The notes under the pieces were generated by a model that made no database searches, was not told where the DNA came from, and saw only the letters and a program-made list of their open reading frames with translations. Source: Glutamicibacter halophytocola (GTDB lineage Bacteria; Actinomycetota; Actinomycetes; Actinomycetales; Micrococcaceae). Taken from it: a stretch of 64,000 nt of DNA. A program made the translations under genes and the position numbers. This document shows positions 34,756 to 43,813 of this stretch, piece after piece (position 1 is the stretch's first letter; every line of letters begins with the position of its first letter). The DNA is taken from contig NZ_CP012750.1 of assembly GCF_001302565.1 (NCBI RefSeq), positions 1,488,001 through 1,552,000 of the forward strand. The letters run 5' to 3'.

Positions 34756-35700
34756 CTAGCGCCCGGAGATGAAGCGCTTGGTGACCGAAATATCCCGGTC
34801 GCCCAGCCCGGCCTCAATGACCTCGTCGATCGCCTGGCGCAACACCGGAAGCAGGACGGCATGGGTGCCCGTGGATTCTGCGATCTCGTGAGCCCCCGCC
34901 AGATCCTTGCGCATGTACTTAATCGCCCCCGACGGCGAATCATCCCCGCTGACCAGCCGATCTTGCCGGCTTTCGAGCAAGCGCGAGGCGGCATAGCCGT
35001 GGCCCAGCAGGTTCCACATCGATTCAAGATCCAGCCCGGACCGCTCGGCCAGCACCGAAGCTTCGCCCAGGGCAAAGATCGTGGCGCTCACCACCAGCTG
35101 GTTGCAGGCCTTCGCCACCTGCCCGGCGCCGAGCTCGCCCAGGCGCACCGGAGTCCCGCAAGGCGCAAGCGCCTGCGCCGCCCGGGCACATAGTTCGCCA
35201 GTGCCACCGAGCATGATGGACAGGGTTCCCTGCGTAGCTCCGTCTTCTCCGCCGGAGACCGGGGAATCGACGACCGCTATGCGCTCGCCGTAGCCTGCCT
35301 CTAATTTATCTGCCAGGGCCCGCACGCCGGGTGCCGAACAGGTGGAGCCAATCAGCAGCAGCAAAGGCGGGGACGCGGGATCGCGGTGCTCGAGGCCGGC
35401 CAAAATGCCGTCGGGCGCTTCGAGCGCCTGGGCGATTTGCGGCAAGTCCGGGAGCATCAACAGGATTTCATTGCATTCGGCGGCCAGCTGGGCAGGATCA
35501 TCTGCCCAAAGAATGCTGCCGGGGCCAGCACCGGCAGGCAATGCGGAATTCAGATCTGCCAGGACAGATTCTTTGGGACGGCTCGATGCCACGCGGACCG
35601 TTCCGTGCGCTGCTGCCAGCAGGCGAGCCATGGGGCGTCCCATGGCGCCCAATCCGATCACGCCGAGAATGGATGGGGGATTCGGGGATGCTGAATTCAT
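34756..35700 (-). CDS. NAD(P)-dependent beta-hydroxyacid dehydrogenase (HIBADH/GarR family)
   Basis: 314 residues. The Rossmann motif VIGLGAMGRPMARLL is at 14-28, the substrate-binding DSPVSGGEDGA near 145-155, and the catalytic Lys197 in GAGQVAKACNQLV. The family includes 3-hydroxyisobutyrate dehydrogenase and tartronate semialdehyde reductase; which applies here cannot be decided. I chose the ATG at 35700 (AAAGGAG 6 nt upstream) over a longer frame from 35745. It is divergent from a D-2-hydroxyacid dehydrogenase/iclR operon, and the shared promoter region carries IclR-like sites, so it is probably co-regulated in the breakdown of a hydroxy acid. Confidence 0.88.
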   Translation of the reverse strand: MNSASPNPPSILGVIGLGAMGRPMARLLAAAHGTVRVASSRPKESVLADLNSALPAGAGPGSILWADDPAQLAAECNEILLMLPDLPQIAQALEAPDGILAGLEHRDPASPPLLLLIGSTCSAPGVRALADKLEAGYGERIAVVDSPVSGGEDGATQGTLSIMLGGTGELCARAAQALAPCGTPVRLGELGAGQVAKACNQLVVSATIFALGEASVLAERSGLDLESMWNLLGHGYAASRLLESRQDRLVSGDDSPSGAIKYMRKDLAGAHEIAESTGTHAVLLPVLRQAIDEVIEAGLGDRDISVTKRFISGR

Positions 35701-35753
35701 CGACAACTCCTTTGTTGGGTGGTGGCAGTGCCAGCACGACATCAATGGTCAAT

Positions 35754-35775
35754 ATAGCGAACTCTGTTCAATATA
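35754..35775. promoter_or_regulatory. Candidate IclR-family operator A
   Basis: Read on the plus strand the site begins ATAGCGAAC and ends ATATA. It matches the reverse complement of 37824-37845 at 18 of 22 positions. It lies between the divergent dehydrogenase genes, 54 bp from one start and 47 bp from the other. IclR regulators commonly bind GTTCGC/GCGAAC-type palindromes, and an IclR gene lies in this locus. Confidence 0.6.
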
Positions 35776-35780
35776 CTGTC

Positions 35781-35792
35781 CATAGCGCTATG
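35781..35792. promoter_or_regulatory. Palindromic half-site pair B next to operator A
   Basis: CATAGCGCTATG is a perfect 12-bp palindrome made of the same ATAGCG half-site found in operator A. CGCTATGCTG here recurs as CGCTATGCTG at 37840-37849 in front of the transporter gene. Confidence 0.5.
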
Positions 35793-35821
35793 CTGTCACT
35801 CGACGGAAAGAAAAGGAAGCG

Positions 35822-36883
35822 ATGATGCCAACAACACAACGCCTGCGTGTGGGAATTGCCGTAGATTTGCCGGCTGCGGACCTGGAGCTGATGCGGGAAC
35901 TCGAACCACGTTTGGATTTCATTTATGAACCCGGACTCTACCGGCCACAGCGCTGGCACGGCGACTGGGAAGGCGAGCCCTCGTTCAGCCGCACGCCGGA
36001 GCAAGCGGAACGCTACCACCAGATCCTGGCGTCCTCGCAAGCGCTTTTTGGCATCCCGGATGTGAATCCCGGGCTATTGCAGAGGACCGTCCGCGAGAAT
36101 CCGGATCTCCTCTGGGTGCATACCACTGCCGCCGGTGGCGGCGCCCAAGTGAAGGCCGCAGGGCTGAATGCCGATGAGCTTGACCGCGTCACCTTCACGA
36201 CAAGCGCCGGTGTCCACGGCTCGACCCTGGCGGAGTTTGCGCTTTTCGGCGTGCTGGCTGGCGCGAAGAATCTTCGAAAGCTGGAAGCCGACCAGGCGCG
36301 GAAAAACTGGCCTTCGGAACGCTGGCGCATGCGCCATCTTGATGAGATGACGATTCTCGTCGTTGGGTTGGGTGGAATTGGAAAGGCGGTGGCTGAACGA
36401 TTCAAGGCTTGCGGTTCCACTGTCTGGGGCACCTCGCGCAGCGGCAAACCGGTATCCGGCGTGGATCGGCTGATCGATCCCTCGCAGCTTGCTGCCGCAG
36501 CCGCCGAGGCAGATGCCATCGTCGCAACCCTTCCAGGTACGGGAAGCACCGAAGGGCTGCTTGGCTCCGCGGTCTTTGAAGCTGTTAGCGAAGGAACGAT
36601 TTTTGTGAACGTCGGCCGCGGAACAGTAGTGGATGAATCGGCCCTGATCCCAGCACTGGAAGCCGGGCGCATCGGATTCGCTGCCTTGGATGTAGTGGCG
36701 CAGGAGCCCTTGGCGCCGAATAGTGTTTTGTGGGATCACCCGAACGTTTTGATTAGCCCGCATACCGCCGCATTGAGCAACCAGGAAACCACTCGAATTG
36801 CCCGGCTTTTTGCGCACAATGCCACCTGTTTCCTTGACGGGCAGGTATTGCGCAACAAGGTGGATACCGTAGAATTCTACTGA
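35822..36883 (+). CDS. D-2-hydroxyacid dehydrogenase
   Basis: 353 residues. The NAD-binding motif VGLGGIGKAVAERF is at 181-194, and the catalytic Arg266 (VNVGRGTV), Glu295 (AQEPLA) and His314 (ISPHTAA) are all present, so the enzyme should be active on a D-2-hydroxy acid or 2-oxo acid. The N-terminal half is the catalytic lobe. AAAAGGAAGCG precedes the tandem ATGs at 35822 and 35825. The stop overlaps the iclR start by one base (TGATG). Neighbouring hydroxyacid dehydrogenase and MHS transporter genes suggest a pathway for uptake and oxidation of a small carboxylic acid. Confidence 0.9.
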   Translation: MMPTTQRLRVGIAVDLPAADLELMRELEPRLDFIYEPGLYRPQRWHGDWEGEPSFSRTPEQAERYHQILASSQALFGIPDVNPGLLQRTVRENPDLLWVHTTAAGGGAQVKAAGLNADELDRVTFTTSAGVHGSTLAEFALFGVLAGAKNLRKLEADQARKNWPSERWRMRHLDEMTILVVGLGGIGKAVAERFKACGSTVWGTSRSGKPVSGVDRLIDPSQLAAAAAEADAIVATLPGTGSTEGLLGSAVFEAVSEGTIFVNVGRGTVVDESALIPALEAGRIGFAALDVVAQEPLAPNSVLWDHPNVLISPHTAALSNQETTRIARLFAHNATCFLDGQVLRNKVDTVEFY

Positions 36884-37701
36884 TGACAAGCGTAAACGAA
36901 GTAGCTGATGGTGCTGGGGAGCGGAGTGCGCGCGACCCCGCGCCCGCGGTGACGCGCGCAATCGGAATCCTTGGCTTGCTCGCCGAAGCCGATGGCCGCG
37001 CCCTTTCGCTCAGCGAGCTTGCGCGCACTCTGGGCATTGCCAAATCCTCCTGCGCCAACCTCTGTCAGGCATTGGAAGATGGCGAGATGATTCGGCGCAC
37101 CGGCGACGGTTTTGGGCTGGGGCGCCGCAATGCAGAACTCGGCGGAGCTTATTCCCTCCAGTTCAACCAGGTGCGCGAATTCTTCGGACTGATCTCCTCA
37201 TCGCCGACCTTGCATGGAGAGCTGGTGCAGATTGCCATGCTCGACGGTGCTGATGCACTGTATTTGGCCCGCCATGAAGGGCGCACCCCTTATCGCTTTG
37301 GCGCACCTTTGGGTTCCCGCCTGCCTGCGGCTTTCAGCGCCACCGGCAATGCGCTGCTCCTGTCGTTGGGTGATGACCAGCTCGCGGAGCTGATGGATGG
37401 CGTTCTGCCGATGCGCAGCGGCATTGACGGCCTTGAAGTGACCGCCAAGGATCTGCGCCAGCGCCTGGCTGTTGCTCGCGAGCGTGGATTTGCGGTGGAT
37501 GAAGGGCATTCAACCAGCGGCGTGACCGGCGTAGCGGTGCCCCTGGCCGCCTGGTCTCCTGGGGATCCTCCCTTGGCCCTGGGAACCGCCATGCCTTCGG
37601 ACCAGGCTGATCCGGTGCGTGTGGCCGCGATTGGCACCGCCTTGCGCGAGGTGGCTGCCCGGCTAGAAAATCCCTGGAGGGCGCGCACGGCACGCGACTA
37701 A
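36883..37701 (+). CDS. IclR-family transcriptional regulator
   Basis: 272 residues. The winged helix-turn-helix (~20-85) reads TRAIGILGLLAEADGRALSLSELARTLGIAKSSCANLC. The C-terminal ligand domain includes LYLARHEGRTPYRFGAPLGSRLPAAFSATGNALL and ERGFAVDEGHSTSGVTGVAVPL. Its start overlaps the stop of the dehydrogenase gene, so both come from one transcript. It probably controls its own operon, the divergent dehydrogenase and the downstream transporter through the shared motif found at 35754, 35781 and 37824. A strong terminator follows. Confidence 0.92.
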   Translation: MTSVNEVADGAGERSARDPAPAVTRAIGILGLLAEADGRALSLSELARTLGIAKSSCANLCQALEDGEMIRRTGDGFGLGRRNAELGGAYSLQFNQVREFFGLISSSPTLHGELVQIAMLDGADALYLARHEGRTPYRFGAPLGSRLPAAFSATGNALLLSLGDDQLAELMDGVLPMRSGIDGLEVTAKDLRQRLAVARERGFAVDEGHSTSGVTGVAVPLAAWSPGDPPLALGTAMPSDQADPVRVAAIGTALREVAARLENPWRARTARD

Positions 37702-37738
37702 AACGCCGCGAGGAAGCCAGCCGGATAAGAAGTTCACG

Positions 37739-37788
37739 GCGCCGCCCCATCGCCCCGCTTACAGCGGGACGATGGGGCGGCGCTTTTT
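37739..37788 (+). terminator. Strong intrinsic terminator after iclR
   Basis: GCGCCGCCCCATCG pairs perfectly with 37770-37783 (14 bp), with an additional CCCCGCT/AGCGGG pairing inside the loop, and is followed directly by TTTTT at 37784-37788. Confidence 0.92.
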
Positions 37789-37823
37789 CGTGTTCCGGAT
37801 TCTCCCTAAATTTAAGCGTCCAC

Positions 37824-37845
37824 TATGTTGTACACCGTTCGCTAT
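37824..37845. promoter_or_regulatory. Candidate IclR-family operator C, upstream of the MHS transporter
   Basis: Its reverse complement begins ATAGCGAAC and matches site A (35754-35775) at 18 of 22 positions. It lies 57 bp before the transporter start, just after the iclR terminator, so it would place the transporter under the same regulator. Confidence 0.6.
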
Positions 37846-37902
37846 GCTGGTATCTTCAATGCAGGAAGTAGTGATGCGATTCACTCGTCGAAGGAGACCT
37901 CC

Positions 37903-39381
37903 ATGAATACAACACCAGAACGGGCCGCTGGCTCCGGTGGGGCAGCGCTCGATGCGCACTACGCCAAGAACCTGCAGCGGGCGACCCTAGCCTCCAGCAT
38001 CGGCAGCGCATTAGAGTATTTCGACTTTGCTCTTTATGGCCTCGCCACCGCACTGATTTTCAATGTGCTGTTCTTCCCCCAGGGGGACCCTGCCATGGCC
38101 ACGGTCGCAGCATTCGCGACCTTCGGCGTCGGCTTTGTCGCTCGTCCTTTCGGCGGATTGTTCTTCGGAATGCTTGGCGACCGGCTGGGGCGAAAAATTG
38201 TCCTGATCATCACCATCATGCTCATGGGCGGAGCATCGACACTTATCGGCGTGCTTCCGACCTATGAAACGGCAGGCATCTGGGCGCCTATCCTGCTGGT
38301 GCTGCTGCGCCTGCTCCAGGGCTTTGGCGCTGGTGCGGAACAGGCAGGGGCCACGGTCTTGATGGCGGAATACGCGCCAGCTGCCCGCCGCGGATTCTTC
38401 TCGGCACTGCCATTTATCGGTATTCAGGCAGGAACCCTGCTGGCAGGCATTGTCTTCTCATTGCTGACCATGCTTCCCGAAGAAGCGCTGATGAGCTGGG
38501 GCTGGCGAGTTCCGTTCTTGGCATCCTTTGCGCTGATCATCCTGGCCGTGCTCATCCGCTCAAAGCTGGAAGAAACCCCAACCTTTGTTGAGATGGAAAA
38601 GCGGGAACAGGTTTCAGAGCACCCGCTGCGCGAGCTCTTCCGCACCGGCTTCCCGGGCGTGCTGGTGGGAATCGGTCTGCGCATGGCCGAAAACGGCGGT
38701 TCCTACATGTTCCAGGGGCTGGCCTTGAGCTTCTTCGTCACCGTTATCGGTCCAGAAGCCGACAAGGGATTGCTGACCTGGGGTGTCACCATTGGTTCGC
38801 TGATCGGTGTGTTCACCGTTCCATTGGCTGGCGCGCTTTCCGATCGTTTCGGACGACGCATCATCTACCGTGCGGGCGCAGTCTTCATGCTGGTGTACTC
38901 CTTGCCGGCATGGTGGGCACTGACCCTGGGCAACCACGTCCTGGCTATCGCAGTGATCGCGATTGGCATTGGCTTCGCCGTGGCCACGATGCTTGGCCCA
39001 CAGTGCGCCATGCTTCCGGAACTGTTCGGCAGCCGCCACCGCTACCTTGGCGTGGCCATGGCTCGCGAACTCTCGGCCGTCCTGGCTGGCGGCCTGGCCG
39101 GCGTGCTAGGTGCGTACCTGATTGCCATCACTGATGGCAACTGGCTGGTGCTGGGACTATACATGACGGTATTGGCTTCCATTACGGTGGCTTCCACCTT
39201 CCTCGTTCCTGAAACCCTGCGCAGGGATCTGACCCGTACCGATGACGCCGTCAAGATTTCATCGGTCGAGGCCGGCGATGACGTGTGGCTCAACGGGAGC
39301 CAGGGAACAGGAGCTTCTGCCGTATCCGCGCGAACCTCTTTCACCGTGGACCGGGACTCGATTACCGCTGACGAGCACTAG
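37903..39381 (+). CDS. MFS transporter of the metabolite:H+ symporter (MHS) family
   Basis: 492 residues with about twelve membrane helices. MHS hallmarks are ASSIGSALEYFDFALYG in helix 1, the loop motif GMLGDRLGRK between helices 2 and 3, RLLQGFGAGAEQAG near helix 4-5, and the repeated GALSDRFGRR in the second half. MHS members carry shikimate, citrate, alpha-ketoglutarate or betaine. The neighbouring dehydrogenases suggest a hydroxy or oxo acid (inference). I chose the ATG at 37903, preceded by AAGGAG; the upstream 26 codons contain the operator-like site. It ends in a ~50-residue hydrophilic tail and a strong terminator follows. Confidence 0.92.
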   Translation: MNTTPERAAGSGGAALDAHYAKNLQRATLASSIGSALEYFDFALYGLATALIFNVLFFPQGDPAMATVAAFATFGVGFVARPFGGLFFGMLGDRLGRKIVLIITIMLMGGASTLIGVLPTYETAGIWAPILLVLLRLLQGFGAGAEQAGATVLMAEYAPAARRGFFSALPFIGIQAGTLLAGIVFSLLTMLPEEALMSWGWRVPFLASFALIILAVLIRSKLEETPTFVEMEKREQVSEHPLRELFRTGFPGVLVGIGLRMAENGGSYMFQGLALSFFVTVIGPEADKGLLTWGVTIGSLIGVFTVPLAGALSDRFGRRIIYRAGAVFMLVYSLPAWWALTLGNHVLAIAVIAIGIGFAVATMLGPQCAMLPELFGSRHRYLGVAMARELSAVLAGGLAGVLGAYLIAITDGNWLVLGLYMTVLASITVASTFLVPETLRRDLTRTDDAVKISSVEAGDDVWLNGSQGTGASAVSARTSFTVDRDSITADEH

Positions 39382-39416
39382 TCCACAGCAACGACAAGCG
39401 TCAAAAATAACGCAGG

Positions 39417-39448
39417 AACTCCGGGCAACTCGGTTGCCCGGAGTTTTT
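39417..39448 (+). terminator. Intrinsic terminator after the MHS transporter
   Basis: AACTCCGGGCAAC, a 3-nt loop and the exact complement form a 13-bp stem, followed by TTTTT. Confidence 0.93.
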
Positions 39449-39822
39449 GCATTGGCTCAACGCGTCGCTGCCCCAACCCAGGTATGCAGACTCCGTCACC
39501 GCGAAGGCCAACCGGATCGTGGATCGTGGCCTCTGCCCAGTTGATTCAGCGGGATTTTGACTACTGAAAAGTAGCAGGCGGAATGCAATCCTGTTCATCA
39601 ACCTCAGAATCGGGCGCTGATTTGGCCCATTGCAGGTGCGCGGACGGGCGAGATGTGGCAAAGTTACAACAAGAACGTAGACCCATTTGGGGCACGATAC
39701 CGGCGCAGTCTCGTGACTGAGGCCAAAACCAAGTCAACTCGCATCACTCTGGCCCGGGGAACGCTGCAACACGCGTGCAATGCGCAAATGAGTCCACCCC
39801 GATTCACGACAAGAAGGACCTA
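39449..39822. other. Intergenic region before the SH3-domain wall-hydrolase-like gene (374 bp)
   Basis: It should contain the promoter of the secreted SH3 protein; AAGGACC at 39814-39820 is its ribosome binding site. No convincing gene, operator or RNA was seen. The short frames on either strand look non-coding. Confidence 0.4.
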
Positions 39823-41229
39823 ATGAGGATTCCTGGACGCACCGCCGCTGTGGCGCTGGCCCTAACCATGACCATTGGAACGGGTGCTCAAGCTACCGTG
39901 GCTACCGCTGCCAATGCTGAGGTTCCCAAGTCATTGCCTACGAGCAAACTGAACGTTGTCGCGGCGAAGTCCACTATTGCCAAGCGCTCCACCGCGAACC
40001 TCCGCATGCGTGCCAAGGCGACGACCGCTTCGGCCACCCTGGCTGTCATTCCCAAGGGCACCAAACTCGCGGTCTTGGCGACCAGTGGCAAGTGGAGCAA
40101 GGTCAAATACGCTGGCAAGACCGGCTGGTCCTCCAATTCATACTTGGAAGCCGTCGCCACAACGTCAAATTCGAGCAGCGGCACCCTTCGCTACACCACT
40201 GCGAACCTGAACCTGCGTACCGGAGCTGGAACCGGGTATCGCACTGTGGGGATCATCCCCAAGGGCGAACGCGTTACCGTCCTGCAAACTTCAGGTGGGT
40301 GGGCCAAGGTCCGATCGTCAAAGGGGACCGGCTGGTCCAGCCTTGGCTACCTCAAGCCCGCAGCCAGCTCCTCTAACCCACCGAAGCCTAGCCCTGAATC
40401 GTCACCCACCACGGGATATACGACGGCCAGCCTGCACCTTCGAACCGGGGCGGGAACCAGCTACCGCTCCGTTGGCGTGATTCCCGCGGGCGAAAAGATC
40501 AAGATTTATCGCTACTCGGGCAACTGGGCCCAGGTATCCTCGTCCAAGGGAACCGGATGGGTCAGCAAGGCCTATCTTGGCAAGGCCCCAGTGAGCCAGA
40601 AGCCGCAGCCAGAAGGTCCGTCCTCCACGGTCGCCTACGCGTCCGTTGGCGTAAACCTGCGATCCGGTGCAGGTACCGGGTACCGGGTGCTTGGCGTCGT
40701 CCAGGCGGGCGAGAAGGTCACCGTTCGCTCTTCCTCGAACGGCTGGTCCAAGGTCTCCAGCCGGATCGGCAGTGGCTACATCAGCTCCAAATACCTCACT
40801 TCCTCTCAGCTGCAAGGCGTGCGCAGCGATACCCAGCTGGTCATGAATACGGTTCGCCGGCTTTTCGCCGGCGACTTCACCTCGCTGGGCACGATTCGTG
40901 CCGGCTCGACCGGACACAGTTCCGGAAGAGCCGTGGACGTGGTCATGGCGAACTACAAGAGTGCATCCGGCATTCAAGCTGGCGACCGCATTGCCCGGTT
41001 CCTCTTGGATAATCGCCAGCAGTTGGGGATCAGCTACCTGATTTGGCAGGACAAGATCTGGTTGTCTGCCAAAAAGGGCTGGGAGCCTTACTCCACCTCT
41101 GGCAAGTACGGCACTCAATTCACCAATAATTGGACAGACACCACCAAGCACATGGACCACATCCACGTGGAAACTCATGGTGAGTCGGCCACCGGCGGAG
41201 CCTTGAATTACCGGGCGCTGAACTACTAG
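39823..41229 (+). CDS. Secreted protein with four SH3b repeats and an M15-like C-terminal domain
   Basis: 468 residues: signal peptide (1 to ~31, ATAANA), then four bacterial SH3 repeats at about 57-115, 126-183, 200-257 and 275-333, each with an N(L)xxRxGAGTxYRxxGxxPxGE pattern, joined by Ser/Pro-rich linkers. The C-terminal domain (~338-468) resembles ARB-07466-type domains and has a peptidase M15-like metal pattern: GHSSGRAVDVV (H, D) and HMDHIHV. It probably binds and cleaves peptidoglycan stem peptides outside the cell. The ATG at 39823, after AAGGACCTA, is chosen over 39775. It is convergent with another SH3-repeat peptidase. Confidence 0.88.
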   Translation: MRIPGRTAAVALALTMTIGTGAQATVATAANAEVPKSLPTSKLNVVAAKSTIAKRSTANLRMRAKATTASATLAVIPKGTKLAVLATSGKWSKVKYAGKTGWSSNSYLEAVATTSNSSSGTLRYTTANLNLRTGAGTGYRTVGIIPKGERVTVLQTSGGWAKVRSSKGTGWSSLGYLKPAASSSNPPKPSPESSPTTGYTTASLHLRTGAGTSYRSVGVIPAGEKIKIYRYSGNWAQVSSSKGTGWVSKAYLGKAPVSQKPQPEGPSSTVAYASVGVNLRSGAGTGYRVLGVVQAGEKVTVRSSSNGWSKVSSRIGSGYISSKYLTSSQLQGVRSDTQLVMNTVRRLFAGDFTSLGTIRAGSTGHSSGRAVDVVMANYKSASGIQAGDRIARFLLDNRQQLGISYLIWQDKIWLSAKKGWEPYSTSGKYGTQFTNNWTDTTKHMDHIHVETHGESATGGALNYRALNY

Positions 41230-41281
41230 TACTAGTTCTGGCCGACAGGCCGTGACCGGAAAACAGTTGGCAACTCAACCG

Positions 41282-41323
41282 CGGCTGTGCCCCCTTGGCA
41301 ATAATGCCCAGGGGGCACAGCCG
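41282..41323. terminator. Bidirectional terminator between the two SH3-domain hydrolases
   Basis: CGGCTGTGCCCCC pairs perfectly with 41311-41323 (13 bp), with TGGCA/TGCCC partly extending the stem, between two convergent genes. Confidence 0.82.
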
Positions 41324-41339
41324 TAGTCCCATGACTGGT

Positions 41340-42773
41340 TTAGCGCAGGTACTTGCCCGACACCCAGCCCGTCTTGGACGAGTACTTGACCTTGTACCAG
41401 CCAGACTTCTGGGTACCGGTCAAAGCCACCTTTTTGCCCTTGGGGATGGTGAGCACCACGCGATGATTTGTTCCTGCACCGGTGCGCATATTCAAATTGG
41501 CGATGGTCTTTTTGGAGGCAGTTTTCGAGCTGGACTTCTGCTTCTGGCTCTTAGACTTGGGCGCCGAGTCGGAGAAGCCGCTCAAGTAATGGCCCGAAAC
41601 CCATCCTGACTTGCCTGCGTACGCAACCGGATACCACCTGGACTTCTTGGATCCGGTGATGGCCACCTGCTTGCCGCGAGGAATCGTCAAGATGACCCGG
41701 TTTCCCGTGCCAACTCCGGTGCGCATGTTCAGATTCGCGGTGGTCTTTGCGGACTTGGATTGAGTGCTTTTGGGCTTGTTGTCCTTGGAGCTTTCCTTTT
41801 TCTTCGTAGTGGAAGGCATCGACACGTCGCGCAGGTAGGTCCCGGATACCCATCCGGTCTTGGAGCTGTACCGCACCTGGTACCAGCCCGATTTCTTGGA
41901 GCCGGTCAGCTGTACGCTTTTGCCTCGCGGGATCGTGAGCAGAATCCGATTGTTCGTGCCTGCACCGGAGCGCATGTTCAGGTTCGCGGTGGTTTTTGCG
42001 GTGCCCTTGGACTTCTTGCCAGAATTGTTCTTGGACCCGTTGCCAGCGACGCCATAGTAGGCCTCGAGAGTTTTTGCGCCTGAATTCTTGTAGCTCTTGG
42101 CCAACGTGGTGCCAAGATAGCGGAAATGCCATGGCTCGTAGGAGTAGCCGGTGACTGATTCTTGTCCCTTGGGATAGCGGAGGATGAAGCCGTACTTGTG
42201 GCCATTCTTGGCGACCCACTTGCCCACTGGAGTGTTGGCGAAGCAAGCCTGCAGGCCGCAGGCGCGGTTGTGGTTGCCAACGTCGATGGCCAGCCCGGTT
42301 TGGTGCTCGCTGGTTCCGGGAATTGCCGAGATTTTGGATGCGTAGCTCTGGCCGTAGATGCGGGTGTAGTAGTTGTACAACTCAGCCTGGCGGGCGTAGG
42401 AACGATAGCCGCTGACGGCTCGAATGCGCACGCCATCCCTGGCCGCCGCTTTGACCATCTTGGAGTATGCAGAGGCTGCCGAGGATTTCAGCCGAACATT
42501 GGTGCCCTTGACGGCCACGGTTTTCGGAGCATATTTTTTCGGGCTCAACGGGTAGTTCCTATTAACGAAGACATCCGTTTTGCCTGGATCGCGCTGGATC
42601 TTCTTCGAAGCAATCTGCACGATGGAATCCACCGCGACCATTGGTGCAGCAACCTGTGCAGTGCCAGGCGCCGGCGGAGCAGCTGTCGCAGGGGATAGTG
42701 GCAATAAAGCGGCCATGAGCGCTGCTGACAAGATTGCGGACAGTGTGATCTTTGAGGCATGAGACTGTTTCAT
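41340..42773 (-). CDS. VanY/DacB-like M15B D-Ala-D-Ala carboxypeptidase with three C-terminal SH3b repeats
   Basis: 477 residues. The signal peptide (1-31; AALMAALLPLSPATA) is followed by an M15B catalytic domain (~60-250) with VSGYRSYARQAELYNYY, the zinc motif SEHQTGLAIDVG and the downstream EPWHFRYLG (H, D, H ligands and catalytic Glu). Three SH3b repeats (each NLNMRxGxGTNxRxxLTIPxGK) are separated by Lys/Ser-rich linkers and reach the last residue. It trims pentapeptide stems of the wall. The ATG at 42773, with GGAGGACCA upstream, is preferred to a longer frame from 42839. Confidence 0.93.
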   Translation of the reverse strand: MKQSHASKITLSAILSAALMAALLPLSPATAAPPAPGTAQVAAPMVAVDSIVQIASKKIQRDPGKTDVFVNRNYPLSPKKYAPKTVAVKGTNVRLKSSAASAYSKMVKAAARDGVRIRAVSGYRSYARQAELYNYYTRIYGQSYASKISAIPGTSEHQTGLAIDVGNHNRACGLQACFANTPVGKWVAKNGHKYGFILRYPKGQESVTGYSYEPWHFRYLGTTLAKSYKNSGAKTLEAYYGVAGNGSKNNSGKKSKGTAKTTANLNMRSGAGTNNRILLTIPRGKSVQLTGSKKSGWYQVRYSSKTGWVSGTYLRDVSMPSTTKKKESSKDNKPKSTQSKSAKTTANLNMRTGVGTGNRVILTIPRGKQVAITGSKKSRWYPVAYAGKSGWVSGHYLSGFSDSAPKSKSQKQKSSSKTASKKTIANLNMRTGAGTNHRVVLTIPKGKKVALTGTQKSGWYKVKYSSKTGWVSGKYLR

Positions 42774-43235
42774 TGGTCCTCCACTGCAGGTGATGAGCGA
42801 TGCGAAACTCATTCCACCACCATTTGCAAGCCGATACAAGGTTTCTGCAATTGGTTGATGATGAATGGACTAACCAAGATGCTCAAGTTTTGGGCTTGTT
42901 CATCATTTGGTTCGGTGGCTTGCGTTGGCTATGGCGATCGCCCCGTTGGCAAGCCGTAACTGCCCCTGGAATCGCTCTTCACCTGAGGCAACTCGATCGA
43001 GGCAGTGGCGGGATCGATGCGGGCTTCAAAGTCGAATAAACGGGATCGACGCCTTGCCCCCCGTTGCATTCACGGCGAATTTCATGGCCAAAAGTGAACC
43101 CCAGGTGAACAATCTTTCAGTGCTTTTAACCTGTTGGCATTGGTCGTAAAGACTTCAGGTTTCGTGCCAGTTAAGAATCGATCAAAACACCGGCTGAATT
43201 TTCCTCGGTCGGCGAGGTTTGGTAGGTTTGCGATC
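42774..43235. other. Intergenic region between a peptidase and a GNAT gene (462 bp)
   Basis: Divergent promoters are expected here. Short open frames on the plus strand (from about 42759, 42800 and 42907) have no ribosome binding site or family features and overlap each other. I see no RNA gene or repeat. Confidence 0.4.
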
Positions 43236-43745
43236 ATGCATATCCGTCCTGAAGTCTTCGATGACCGTGCAGCGGTGTATGCAGTAACGCATGCTGCTTT
43301 TGCTGGAATCGACCCGATGGTTGAGCCCGAGGAAGTCGGATTGCTTCAGAATCTGTTCGACTGCGAAGAATATGACTCGCGCTTCTCCCTGGTTGCCCTT
43401 GACGATTCAGTGGTCATTGGCCACGTCATTGCCACCTGGGGCATCATCAACGGTGAACCCCTGCTGGGGCTTGGCCCGCTGGCTGTTGCCCCGGAGTACC
43501 AGCATCGTGGTGTAGGATCGATCTTGATGCAAAGCATTCATGACCGGGCCGAGGCGGAATCCCTGAGCGGTATCGTCCTGTTGGGCGCCCCTGGATATTA
43601 TCGCCGTTTCGGGTACGAACCGGCTGAAGCCCGCGGGATTGCCCCGAGCGATAGCAGCTGGGGCGAGCACTTCATGGTGCGCGTATTCAATGAATCAAAA
43701 CTGCCTCAAGGCGGATTCCACTACGCCAAGCCATTCGGTGTTTGA
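43236..43745 (+). CDS. GNAT-family N-acetyltransferase
   Basis: 169 residues. The acetyl-CoA-binding motif A reads LGPLAVAPEYQHRGVGSILMQ, and the C-terminal GAPGYYRRFGYEPAEA is typical of the YhbS/PA3270-like branch. The acceptor is unknown; candidates are a small amine or a protein N-terminus. The start at the ATG 43236 fits family length; the longer frame from 43134 adds 34 atypical residues. Upstream GGTAGG is a possible ribosome binding site. Confidence 0.88.
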   Translation: MHIRPEVFDDRAAVYAVTHAAFAGIDPMVEPEEVGLLQNLFDCEEYDSRFSLVALDDSVVIGHVIATWGIINGEPLLGLGPLAVAPEYQHRGVGSILMQSIHDRAEAESLSGIVLLGAPGYYRRFGYEPAEARGIAPSDSSWGEHFMVRVFNESKLPQGGFHYAKPFGV

Positions 43746-43813
43746 CTAAGCAATCAGCTGGGAAAAGTTCTGCAGGTATTGAATGGATATGGCATCTGGC
43801 GTAAACATGGAAC

